DNA of 19,151 nucleotides from Chitinophagaceae bacterium (GTDB lineage Bacteria > Bacteroidota > Bacteroidia > Chitinophagales > Chitinophagaceae), in the NCBI GenBank assembly GCA_019747455.1, contig JAIEQT010000128.1, positions 1 through 19,151 on the forward strand, read 5' to 3'. Position numbers and translations under genes: made by a program. The notes under the pieces were generated by a model. That model had not been told where the DNA came from and did no database searches. It saw nothing but the letters and a program-made list of their open reading frames with translations. Below, one piece after another: positions 9,085-15,474 of this stretch. Positions within the stretch are counted from its first letter, which is position 1. Every line of letters starts with the position of its first letter.

Positions 9085-9582
9085 ATGTTACTTATTTATA
9101 AAATTTTCAGCTTTTTATTGATACCCGTTTCACTACTATTTGGATTGATGGGAATTATTATTTTTTTTATGGCGATTAGTACAAATCCTGCTTTTTTATT
9201 AATGGCTTTTGCACTTATTTGCTACACGATCTATTGTATTACCTCTTTACAGTTTTTGATAAAAGTAGTAATGCAGAAAAATACGGTAAGAAGTAGTTTG
9301 AAGGATTGGATCAAGGTAAATGCCTATGGTACAGCTTTTATTTCTGTAATGTTTATAGTAAGTGCATTTCAGAGTTTTAGTACCAGCGATATTACATTAA
9401 GGCAGCAATTGAGTAGTATGTTAGAAGCCCAACCTGAACTTGGTAAGCAAATTTCAATTGACATCCTTTTTAACATGTTTAAAGGAGTATCCGCCTTCTT
9501 ATTAGTAATAGGCCTAATTAGCCTTTCACATGTTTTTATGAGTTTCAAATTGATAAGGCAATTCTCTGCAAGGTTTGTTTGA
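9085..9582 (+). CDS. Unrecognised four-helix membrane protein, last gene of the ATP-grasp operon
   Basis: I do not recognise a family for this 165-residue protein. Four hydrophobic segments are visible, at about residues 7-30, 36-60, 79-97 and 134-155. The only sizeable soluble segment, about 98-132, is polar and probably helical (TLRQQLSSMLEAQPELGKQ). Short basic stretches after the second and fourth helices (VVMQKNTVRSSLKDW and KLIRQFSARFV) would by the positive-inside rule face the cytoplasm, which puts both termini inside. The ATG follows the transglutaminase stop by only 2 bases, so translational coupling is likely. The position suggests a membrane partner for the ligase system, but that rests only on context. 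The gene ends 9 bases from the convergent DUF5916 gene. Confidence 0.8.
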   Translation: MLLIYKIFSFLLIPVSLLFGLMGIIIFFMAISTNPAFLLMAFALICYTIYCITSLQFLIKVVMQKNTVRSSLKDWIKVNAYGTAFISVMFIVSAFQSFSTSDITLRQQLSSMLEAQPELGKQISIDILFNMFKGVSAFLLVIGLISLSHVFMSFKLIRQFSARFV

Positions 9583-9591
9583 GCTTTTGTC

Positions 9592-11820
9592 TTATAAATT
9601 GAACCAATAAGTTAGCTTAGCTACAATGGCTCTGTTCTTTACTTGAAAAGCCTTTACTGATCTGTTATTTACAATGGTGTTGATATCGTCATTGGCAAAA
9701 TAATTATCGGTATAAACAATAAAGAAATCACTCACAGGTTTAAAGCGCCATTGAAACCTTGCATTGATATTCAAGTTGTTTACTTGATTATTGTATTGTA
9801 AGAACAAATTGAAGAAAACACTTTTATTGAATGCTAATTCTGCTCTAGGGCCTATTACCCATAAATCGGCATTATTAAAAGGATATGGTAATCTTATGCC
9901 AGTATAATTGATTGTTGCACTAATAACACCCCAGGGCTGCCAGCGATAATTCCATGTAGTTTGTATCTGATTGATAGTTCCGTTAAAATACTGACCAAAC
10001 CGAGTATTGATATTTACAAAAAAATTTCTTCTTTGGTTACTATTAAAACCCAAACGATTACTGAAGTACTGATAGGCTTGTCCGGCTGCAAGTTGTTGTC
10101 CGCCCGTATTGGTAGGATCGAAGGGGCTGAATAAATAAGTATAATCCATACGTGCTAACGCTCCGAATATTTCAGCGCTGTTTTGAAAAGCTACTCTAAA
10201 AAATATGCCCGCATCCCAATCCGTAATTAGCTTATTGCTTTGGCCGTAGATAATATCATAATCTGGTCCAATACGCCAGGTATTCATCCACTTACTGATC
10301 TTTCCTTTGGGGAAGAATACATAATTTAACGTAGCAGAATTCCTTAGATATCCTGTTCTTGGCACAAAGCCAACATCTGCCTTATAATTAATACCAATAT
10401 TTTCTACACCGAAATCTACATTAAGGGTTGGGGCATTATAAGATATAGATCCTGCAGAAGCATATTGTTGATCTATATTTTCTGGCCTGAACATACGGTG
10501 ATAAAATAATTTACCCTGCCATTTACCATCATTGGAAGCCATATTATAATCAACACCAATAACCCTATTGAATTTTGTAGGAGAATTCTTATTGTTTAGT
10601 TCATCTTTATTTACAAATATTAACCCTATATTATTTCGAATACCTACTCTTCTTTGTACAGCAGCAGTGGTAAAATTTGTAGCGGGTAAGCCAAAGGCTT
10701 CACTCTTCGCTGTTTGCATATTCAAAAAACCAATTCTCCAATCCTTATTAATTCTACCACTTAATCGAGCACCTGCTATTATAGGCACTTTTACATTTTG
10801 TCCATTATTTACATTGCTTCCGAGACCAATTCTTCTGGAGAAAAAAGGATTAATGTTATCAAATCCAAAACTCCCAAACAAATCGCTATTCTCTAAAAAA
10901 AACTGGCGACGTTCCGGGAAAAATAATTCGAATCGGCTCAAATTCGTTACTTGTCTATCAACTTCTACCTGAGCGAAATCAGAATTAACGGTGAGATCAA
11001 GATTTAAAGAAGGAGTAATGGCAACTTTTGCATCGAAGCCTACTTGCGTTTCGCTATTAGTAGGTGTGTTATTAATAAAGTCTTTATTTGAAGCCCCACT
11101 TAAATATGGAATAATGGAAATATTCGAACCTGGCACCGGCGGGGGAGCATCCCAGTTTAATCTACCACAAAAATTTAAATCATAGAGTTTGAAATTTCTT
11201 CCAACCGGAGCCCAACTACTTCTTTCATTCATTAATAAGTTATTCCTGGCAAAATTTATATTCCACTCGCGGCTATCGGATTTATATCGTAATGTTTTAA
11301 ATGGAATAGCAACCTCAACTGTATATTTATCTTCATATTGTTGTGTTTCGCAATACCACTTATTATCCCAGTCTAAGCTTAAATCATTGCCATTAAAAAT
11401 GAGACCTTCTTTTTGAACATCATACGGACTAACAGCAAAATAAAAACCATTCAATTTATCTTTGAAAGGATCGATACCCATAAAAAAAATATCAGAAGTG
11501 CCGTTAGGATAATCTCTTCGTAGTCCTTGTACAATGTATTTTTTGGGTTGATAACAAATCGCAGCTATATATAAAAAATTATCATCGTAGCTTACTGCAA
11601 CCGACGTTTGTAAGGCCGCATATGAGGTATCAAATGGAAAGTTCTGTGTAAAATTCCCGATCATATTTGCTTTCTGCCAGACCGATTCCTCTAATTTCCC
11701 ATCAATTTTTATGGTTGTGGTTACTTTATTGATAGAAAGTTGAAAGGCTTGATCGTTTGTTTGCTGGGCAATAACAACGGAGCCTAAAAAAGTGCTGATA
11801 AATAAAATAAAAAAACGCAT
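9592..11820 (-). CDS. DUF5916 outer-membrane beta-barrel protein with N-terminal CBM9-like domain
   Basis: The predicted 742-residue exported protein has a signal peptide at residues 1-19 (RFFILFISTFLGSVVIA, then QQ). A CBM9-like beta-sandwich follows at about 30-225, marked by TTTIKIDGKLEESVW, SYDDNFLYIAAICY and VEVAIPFKTLRY. The remaining 500 or so residues are rich in alternating aromatic and polar strands, as in an outer-membrane barrel, and end in LTYWFNL. Bacteroidota carry many such DUF5916 / 'carbohydrate binding family 9' proteins; their substrate and role are not established, and sugar binding is only implied by the name. I chose the ATG at 11820 because the longer frame begins with GTG at 11841 and adds charged residues before the signal peptide. 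It lies downstream of the small secreted protein gene, with a 41-base gap, so they may be co-transcribed. Confidence 0.85.
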   Translation of the reverse strand: MRFFILFISTFLGSVVIAQQTNDQAFQLSINKVTTTIKIDGKLEESVWQKANMIGNFTQNFPFDTSYAALQTSVAVSYDDNFLYIAAICYQPKKYIVQGLRRDYPNGTSDIFFMGIDPFKDKLNGFYFAVSPYDVQKEGLIFNGNDLSLDWDNKWYCETQQYEDKYTVEVAIPFKTLRYKSDSREWNINFARNNLLMNERSSWAPVGRNFKLYDLNFCGRLNWDAPPPVPGSNISIIPYLSGASNKDFINNTPTNSETQVGFDAKVAITPSLNLDLTVNSDFAQVEVDRQVTNLSRFELFFPERRQFFLENSDLFGSFGFDNINPFFSRRIGLGSNVNNGQNVKVPIIAGARLSGRINKDWRIGFLNMQTAKSEAFGLPATNFTTAAVQRRVGIRNNIGLIFVNKDELNNKNSPTKFNRVIGVDYNMASNDGKWQGKLFYHRMFRPENIDQQYASAGSISYNAPTLNVDFGVENIGINYKADVGFVPRTGYLRNSATLNYVFFPKGKISKWMNTWRIGPDYDIIYGQSNKLITDWDAGIFFRVAFQNSAEIFGALARMDYTYLFSPFDPTNTGGQQLAAGQAYQYFSNRLGFNSNQRRNFFVNINTRFGQYFNGTINQIQTTWNYRWQPWGVISATINYTGIRLPYPFNNADLWVIGPRAELAFNKSVFFNLFLQYNNQVNNLNINARFQWRFKPVSDFFIVYTDNYFANDDINTIVNNRSVKAFQVKNRAIVAKLTYWFNL

Positions 11821-11861
11821 GCGCGCAAAGCTAATACGCACATGCGTATAATCATGATATT

Positions 11862-12203
11862 TTATCCGTTTCTTCTTCGGTTGGCGCGATGTATTTGATG
11901 ATCGGCTCTACGAATAGGACGACCAACGCCCTGTGCTTTTAAGGCTTTGGCATTTTCATGTATATCTTTTTTATCGGCTCGAATATCTTTTGTAAGCTCT
12001 TTTGCTCCCTCTTTATCACCTTCTTTGAATTCTGCTTTACGGGCTTTTTCATCTTTGCGAACATCTCTCATGTCCTTACGTAAATCTTTCATGCCTGCCT
12101 TAACATCAGGATTTGCCGGGTTTGTTGTAGGAGCTCCAGTTTGCGCAGAAACTGTATTTAGGTACAGAAGGGTTATGGCTCCTCCTAATAAAATTTTTTT
12201 CAT
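11862..12203 (-). CDS. Small secreted Lys/Asp/Arg-rich helical protein
   Basis: This 113-residue protein has a clear signal peptide (MKKILLGGAITLLYLNTVSA, residues 1-20), then a short Thr/Pro/Asn linker. A strongly charged, probably helical stretch follows at about 38-90, with repeated K-D-x-R units: KDLRKDMRDVRKD, then TKDIRADKKDI. The tail (94-113) is rich in Arg and His (RPIRRADHQIHRANRRRNG). I recognise no domain or catalytic motif. Similar small charged exported proteins are common in Chitinophagaceae and have no known function. Low complexity means coding status rests on the signal peptide, the single clean frame and the position: it starts 141 bases from divergent efp and ends 41 bases before the DUF5916 start. 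Confidence 0.75.
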   Translation of the reverse strand: MKKILLGGAITLLYLNTVSAQTGAPTTNPANPDVKAGMKDLRKDMRDVRKDEKARKAEFKEGDKEGAKELTKDIRADKKDIHENAKALKAQGVGRPIRRADHQIHRANRRRNG

Positions 12204-12306
12204 GGCTGTTTTTTTTAATTTTTAAAAATGATTTCTAGTTAATAGACTGTTTTCATCGTAATTAGTTTAAAGTAGTGCCATTTTTTCTTTTTTGACTGGT
12301 AATCCC

Positions 12307-12314
12307 TACTTTTG
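12307..12314 (+). promoter_or_regulatory. Bacteroidota -7 promoter element for efp (tacttttg)
   Basis: tacttttg fits TAnnTTTG and is followed by C. It lies 30 bases before the efp ATG, in the divergent region shared with the small secreted protein gene. A TTTG sits upstream at 12291-12294, but the 12-base spacing is too short for the normal -33 position, so the upstream half is unresolved. Confidence 0.45.
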
Positions 12315-12344
12315 CGCTCTTCATAACCGTATTAATAAAAAGCT

Positions 12345-12911
12345 ATGGCAACAACATCAGATATTAGCAGAGGAATGATTATTAAGCTCGATGGTAGCTT
12401 ATATTCTATAGTTGAGTTTGGAGAAAATAAAACGGCTCGTGCAGCAGCCAAAGTATGGGCTAAATTAAAGGGCGTAGATAACAAACGCTCTATCGAAAAA
12501 ACCTGGAATAGTGGCGAAAATATCTTCCCGGTAAGAGTAGAAAAGAAGGCTTTTCAGTTCTTATATAAAGACGATAGTGGATACAATCTGATGAATAATG
12601 AAACTTTTGAGCAAATTGCTTTAGCAGAGGAAATGATTGATGCGCCTCAGTTTTTAAAAGATGGATCGGAGGTTTTTGTATTTATTAATACCGAAACAGA
12701 GCAGCCAATTGGGGCAGAATTACCTGAGAAAATAGTCATGCAAATTACTTATTGTGAGCCGGGTTTGAAAGGCGATACGGCAACAAGAGCCCTTAAAGCG
12801 GCAACTGTTGAAACTGGTGCTACCGTTATGGTACCCTTATTTGTTGATCAGGGAGAATTGATCCGTGTAAACACTAAAACAGGCGATTACGTAGAACGTG
12901 TTAAAGAATAA
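12345..12911 (+). CDS. efp: Elongation factor P, arginine-tip (Arg32) type
   Basis: EF-P binds beside the ribosomal P site and relieves stalling at polyproline stretches. The 188-residue length and three beta-barrel layout are normal: a KOW-like N domain (1-65), an OB domain (about 70-128) and a C-terminal OB domain (about 130-188) with YCEPGLKGDTA and PLFVDQGELIRVNTKTGDYVER. The loop that reaches the peptidyl-transferase centre reads GENKTARAAAK (residues 26-36). Ungapped alignment to the usual PGKG-type loop puts Arg32 where most EF-Ps have the modified lysine, as in the rhamnosylated Pseudomonas protein. No modification enzyme gene is in the window. It precedes accB-accC, a common bacterial order, but a terminator hairpin lies between. 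Confidence 0.97.
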   Translation: MATTSDISRGMIIKLDGSLYSIVEFGENKTARAAAKVWAKLKGVDNKRSIEKTWNSGENIFPVRVEKKAFQFLYKDDSGYNLMNNETFEQIALAEEMIDAPQFLKDGSEVFVFINTETEQPIGAELPEKIVMQITYCEPGLKGDTATRALKAATVETGATVMVPLFVDQGELIRVNTKTGDYVERVKE

Positions 12912-12917
12912 ACTAAC

Positions 12918-12941
12918 AAAAACCCGGATTTCCGGGTTTTT
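12918..12941 (+). terminator. Rho-independent terminator of efp
   Basis: aaaaacccgg (12918-12927) and ccgggttttt (12932-12941) form a perfect 10-base stem with a 4-base loop, 6 bases after the efp stop. The T-run is inside the 3' arm and continues as tgtatttttt. Confidence 0.9.
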
Positions 12942-12950
12942 GTATTTTTT

Positions 12951-12972
12951 GCCATTTTTGCTAAAAAATGGC
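12951..12972. other. Second hairpin between efp and accB
   Basis: gccattttt (12951-12959) and aaaaatggc (12964-12972) make a perfect 9-base stem with the loop gcta. It lies 57 bases before the accB ATG and just behind the efp terminator. No T-run follows, so it is more like an operator or a leader structure than a terminator. A near-fit to the -7 consensus (tattttg, one base short) directly follows it. Confidence 0.45.
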
Positions 12973-13029
12973 TATTTTGCCCTTCCATTTCACTAAATCT
13001 AACTGATTTTACCCCTAAAATTGCCATTT

Positions 13030-13512
13030 ATGGACTTAAAGCAAATCCACGAATTAATCAAAATCATCAACAAAAGTAATATTGGAGAGATAAGCATCGA
13101 AGACAAAGACGGTAAAGTAACCATTAAGCAAAAAGAAGATGCGCCGGTAACTGTTGCGGCGCCTGTTCACCAAGTGTATACCGCGTCTCCTGCACCAGCT
13201 CCGGCCCCCGCTGCCGCCGCGGCACCTGCAGCTCCTGCATCACCTGCCCCCGCTGCACCTAAAGCAGATAATTTGATCACGATTAAAAGCCCAATGATCG
13301 GAACTTTCTATCGCCGTCCGGCACCAGATAAACCGCTCTTAGCGGATGTAGGTACAGAAGTAACTCCCGGTAAAGTGGTTTGTATTATTGAGGCTATGAA
13401 ACTATTTAATGAAATTGAAAGTGAGGTAAAAGGTACTATTGTAAAAGCATTAGTAGAAGATGCCAGTCCCGTTGAATATGATCAACCTTTATTCCTCGTT
13501 GAGCCTGCCTAG
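13030..13512 (+). CDS. accB: Biotin carboxyl carrier protein of acetyl-CoA carboxylase
   Basis: AccB carries the biotin that AccC carboxylates and that the carboxyltransferase then uses to make malonyl-CoA, the first committed step of fatty acid synthesis. The 160 residues show a helical N-terminal domain (MDLKQIHELIKIINKSN), a flexible Ala/Pro-rich linker at about 52-78, and a C-terminal biotinyl domain (about 81-160). Biotin would attach to Lys124 in EAMKLFNE. The family-typical thumb region is also present (SPMIGTFYRRPAP, 88-100). The start is the ATG at 13030: a TTG nine bases upstream is in frame but would add three residues that are not typical of the family. accC follows after 33 bases, so the two are surely one operon. 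Confidence 0.96.
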   Translation: MDLKQIHELIKIINKSNIGEISIEDKDGKVTIKQKEDAPVTVAAPVHQVYTASPAPAPAPAAAAAPAAPASPAPAAPKADNLITIKSPMIGTFYRRPAPDKPLLADVGTEVTPGKVVCIIEAMKLFNEIESEVKGTIVKALVEDASPVEYDQPLFLVEPA

Positions 13513-13545
13513 TAGTTAATCGATTTCATTACCAAAAAATTAAGC

Positions 13546-14883
13546 ATGTTTAAGAAGATACTGATTGCAAACAGAGGTGAAATTGCTTTGCGGGTAATTC
13601 GCACCTGCAGAGAAATGGGGATCAAAACAGTTGCTGTTTATTCAACTGCCGATAAAGAGAGTTTACACGTCAAATTTGCGGATGAAGCAGTTTGTATAGG
13701 TAAACCACAAAGTGCCGACTCTTATTTGAATATTGCTCATATTATGGCGGCTGCAGAAATTACCAACGCAGATGCTGTTCATCCCGGTTATGGCTTTCTT
13801 GCTGAGAATGCTAGGTTTTCTCAGATTTGTGCTGATCATGGAATCAAGTTCATCGGTCCAACCCCGGAAATGATCAACAAAATGGGTGATAAAATCACGG
13901 CTAAAGAAACCATGATCAAAGCGGGGGTTCCGGTAGTACCGGGAGGCGAAGGATTATTAGATAGTGTAGAACAAGCCAAATCATTAGCTAAAGAAGTTGG
14001 GTATCCGGTTATATTAAAAGCCACTGCCGGTGGTGGTGGTAAGGGTATGCGTGTTGTTTGGGAAGAAAGTGAGATGGAGAAAGCATATACAACAGCTAAA
14101 ATTGAGGCTGCCGCTTCCTTTAAGAATGATGGGGTTTATATGGAAAAGTTTGTGGAAGAACCCCGACATATTGAAATTCAGGTAGCCGGTGATCAATATG
14201 GTAATGTTTGTCATTTAAGTGAGAGAGATTGTTCGATACAAAGACGGCACCAAAAATTAGTTGAAGAATCGCCTTCACCATTCATGACGCCCGAATTAAG
14301 GGCTAAAATGGGAGAAGCCGCTATAAAGGCCGCTTCGGCTATTAATTATGAAAGTGTTGGTACCATTGAATTTCTGGTAGATAAACATCGCAACTTCTAC
14401 TTCATGGAAATGAATACCCGAATACAAGTAGAGCATTGTGTTACGGAGGAAGTGGTAAGTTTTGATCTGATTAAAGAGCAAATTAAGATTGCCGCTGGTG
14501 AAAAAATTTCAGGAAAAAATTATGAGCCAACCATGCATGCTATCGAGTGTAGAATCAATGCGGAAGATCCTTATAATGATTTCAGACCGTCACCCGGTAA
14601 AATAACAGCACTATTTACACCGGGCGGACATGGTGTTCGGGTAGATAGTCATGTTTATGCAGGCTATGTAATTCCACCCTATTATGATTCTATGATTGGT
14701 AAGCTCATCACAGTAGCACAAACAAGAGAGGAAGCTATTGATACCATGTACAGGGCATTGAGTGAATATGTTATCGAAGGAGTTAAAACAACCATCCCCT
14801 TTCACCTACAGTTGATGCAGAATGAAGATTTCCGTAAGGGAAATTTCACTACAAAGTTTTTAGAGAGTTTTAAAATGAAATAA
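13546..14883 (+). CDS. accC: Biotin carboxylase subunit of acetyl-CoA carboxylase
   Basis: AccC uses ATP and bicarbonate to carboxylate the biotin on AccB. The 445-residue length is typical of the free-standing bacterial subunit. The N-terminal biotin carboxylase domain begins [19 protein letters not shown]. The ATP-grasp core carries Lys116, Lys159, the glycine-rich loop [10 protein letters not shown] (161-170), His209, Glu275, Glu288, Asn290 and Arg292, in good register with E. coli AccC. The C-terminal domain starts near 335 with ECRINAEDP. One small oddity is HCVTEE at 297-302, where the usual residue after the histidine is proline. The stop is followed after 22 bases by a strong terminator. 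Confidence 0.97.
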   Translation: MFKKILIANRGEIALRVIRTCREMGIKTVAVYSTADKESLHVKFADEAVCIGKPQSADSYLNIAHIMAAAEITNADAVHPGYGFLAENARFSQICADHGIKFIGPTPEMINKMGDKITAKETMIKAGVPVVPGGEGLLDSVEQAKSLAKEVGYPVILKATAGGGGKGMRVVWEESEMEKAYTTAKIEAAASFKNDGVYMEKFVEEPRHIEIQVAGDQYGNVCHLSERDCSIQRRHQKLVEESPSPFMTPELRAKMGEAAIKAASAINYESVGTIEFLVDKHRNFYFMEMNTRIQVEHCVTEEVVSFDLIKEQIKIAAGEKISGKNYEPTMHAIECRINAEDPYNDFRPSPGKITALFTPGGHGVRVDSHVYAGYVIPPYYDSMIGKLITVAQTREEAIDTMYRALSEYVIEGVKTTIPFHLQLMQNEDFRKGNFTTKFLESFKMK

Positions 14884-14905
14884 GTATAACGGATTGGTAA
14901 GCATG

Positions 14906-14938
14906 AAAAATCCCCCGGCTTTCGCACGGGGGATTTTT
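14906..14938. terminator. Terminator between convergent accC and the LTxxQ gene
   Basis: aaaaatccccc (14906-14916) pairs with gggggattttt (14928-14938); a further G-C pair extends the stem inward. The sequence runs T on the right and A on the left, so it can serve accC on the plus strand and the convergent gene on the minus strand. Confidence 0.92.
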
Positions 14939-14961
14939 TTGTGGGGGATATAAAACGAAAA

Positions 14962-15330
14962 CTAATTACGTGGACCTCTGTTATTGCGCATTTCATCCAA
15001 GTATTGGTTCACGGCTTTCACCTGATCATCAGTCAGCGGAATAGCTTTGAATTTCTTGGTGCGCTCATCATTCACCTCTTTCATTTTCTTTTCGCGTTCT
15101 TCCGGGGTCATATCACGCATGCCACGCATTTGACCCTGAGCCGCTACCATCGCTTCGATTACTTTATCGGCTTGCGCATCGGTGATTTTGGTTTTCTCTA
15201 TTAAGCCTGGTTTCACGCGCTGCTTCATCATTTCAATCATTTGCTCCGGACTAGGAGGGCCTTGTTGTGCAGATACTTGGCTAAGTGATACTGCAAATAC
15301 TACTGTCAAAAGGAAAAAAATCTTTTTCAT
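14962..15330 (-). CDS. Small periplasmic LTxxQ-motif protein (Spy/CpxP-like)
   Basis: This 122-residue exported protein has a signal peptide at residues 1-21 (KKIFFLLTVVFAVSLSQVSA, then QQ). The mature part is helical and charged. It contains one true LTxxQ motif, LTDDQ at about 99-103, and a related ITDAQ at 49-53, with a Met- and Arg-rich stretch between (QGQMRGMRDMTPEEREKK). LTxxQ repeats mark the Spy/CpxP group of periplasmic chaperones and stress sensors, which work as dimers. Resemblance here is limited to the motif and length, so function is inferred. I chose the ATG at 15330 because it begins the signal peptide; the longer frame to 15411 would add 27 residues with no export logic and would run across the glnN terminator. 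Confidence 0.8.
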   Translation of the reverse strand: MKKIFFLLTVVFAVSLSQVSAQQGPPSPEQMIEMMKQRVKPGLIEKTKITDAQADKVIEAMVAAQGQMRGMRDMTPEEREKKMKEVNDERTKKFKAIPLTDDQVKAVNQYLDEMRNNRGPRN

Positions 15331-15369
15331 ACAAATCGTGTTTAAATGGATAATACTTGTGTTAAATAA

Positions 15370-15398
15370 AAATAGTGGATTATAGTAATCCACTATTT
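15370..15398 (-). terminator. Terminator of glutamine synthetase III gene
   Basis: aaatagtggatta (15370-15382) and taatccactattt (15386-15398) form a perfect 13-base stem with a 3-base loop. Read on the minus strand it ends in ctatttttattt, a T-rich tail. It lies 77 bases behind the glnN stop and 40 bases before the LTxxQ start. Confidence 0.8.
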
Positions 15399-15474
15399 CA
15401 TTATCGGTCAAAGTCGTTCTATATCGGCTTAACCGAGGTTAAAATTTACTAAAAATGCAGAACCTACGTATTCG

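Noticed and set aside
5735..9582. Whether the ATP-grasp operon is a defence island or phage-derived
   Set aside because: There are no toxin, nuclease, integrase or phage genes nearby, codon use looks like the neighbours, and the surrounding genes are housekeeping.
10568..10972. 134-codon open frame on the plus strand inside the DUF5916 gene
   Set aside because: It lies wholly antisense to a well-supported gene, has no recognisable domain and reads like low-complexity shadow sequence.
11821..11841. GTG start of the DUF5916 gene
   Set aside because: The ATG at 11820 directly begins a clean signal peptide; the extension adds charged residues.
13021..13029. TTG start for accB at 13021
   Set aside because: The ATG at 13030 gives the family-typical MDLKQIHELI beginning; the three extra residues are not supported.
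13183..13260. GC-rich imperfect repeat inside accB
   Set aside because: It encodes the normal flexible Ala/Pro linker of the biotin carrier protein, so it needs no other explanation.
15331..15411. Extended N-terminus of the LTxxQ protein
   Set aside because: It would place 27 residues before a normal signal peptide and overlap the hairpin terminator of glnN.
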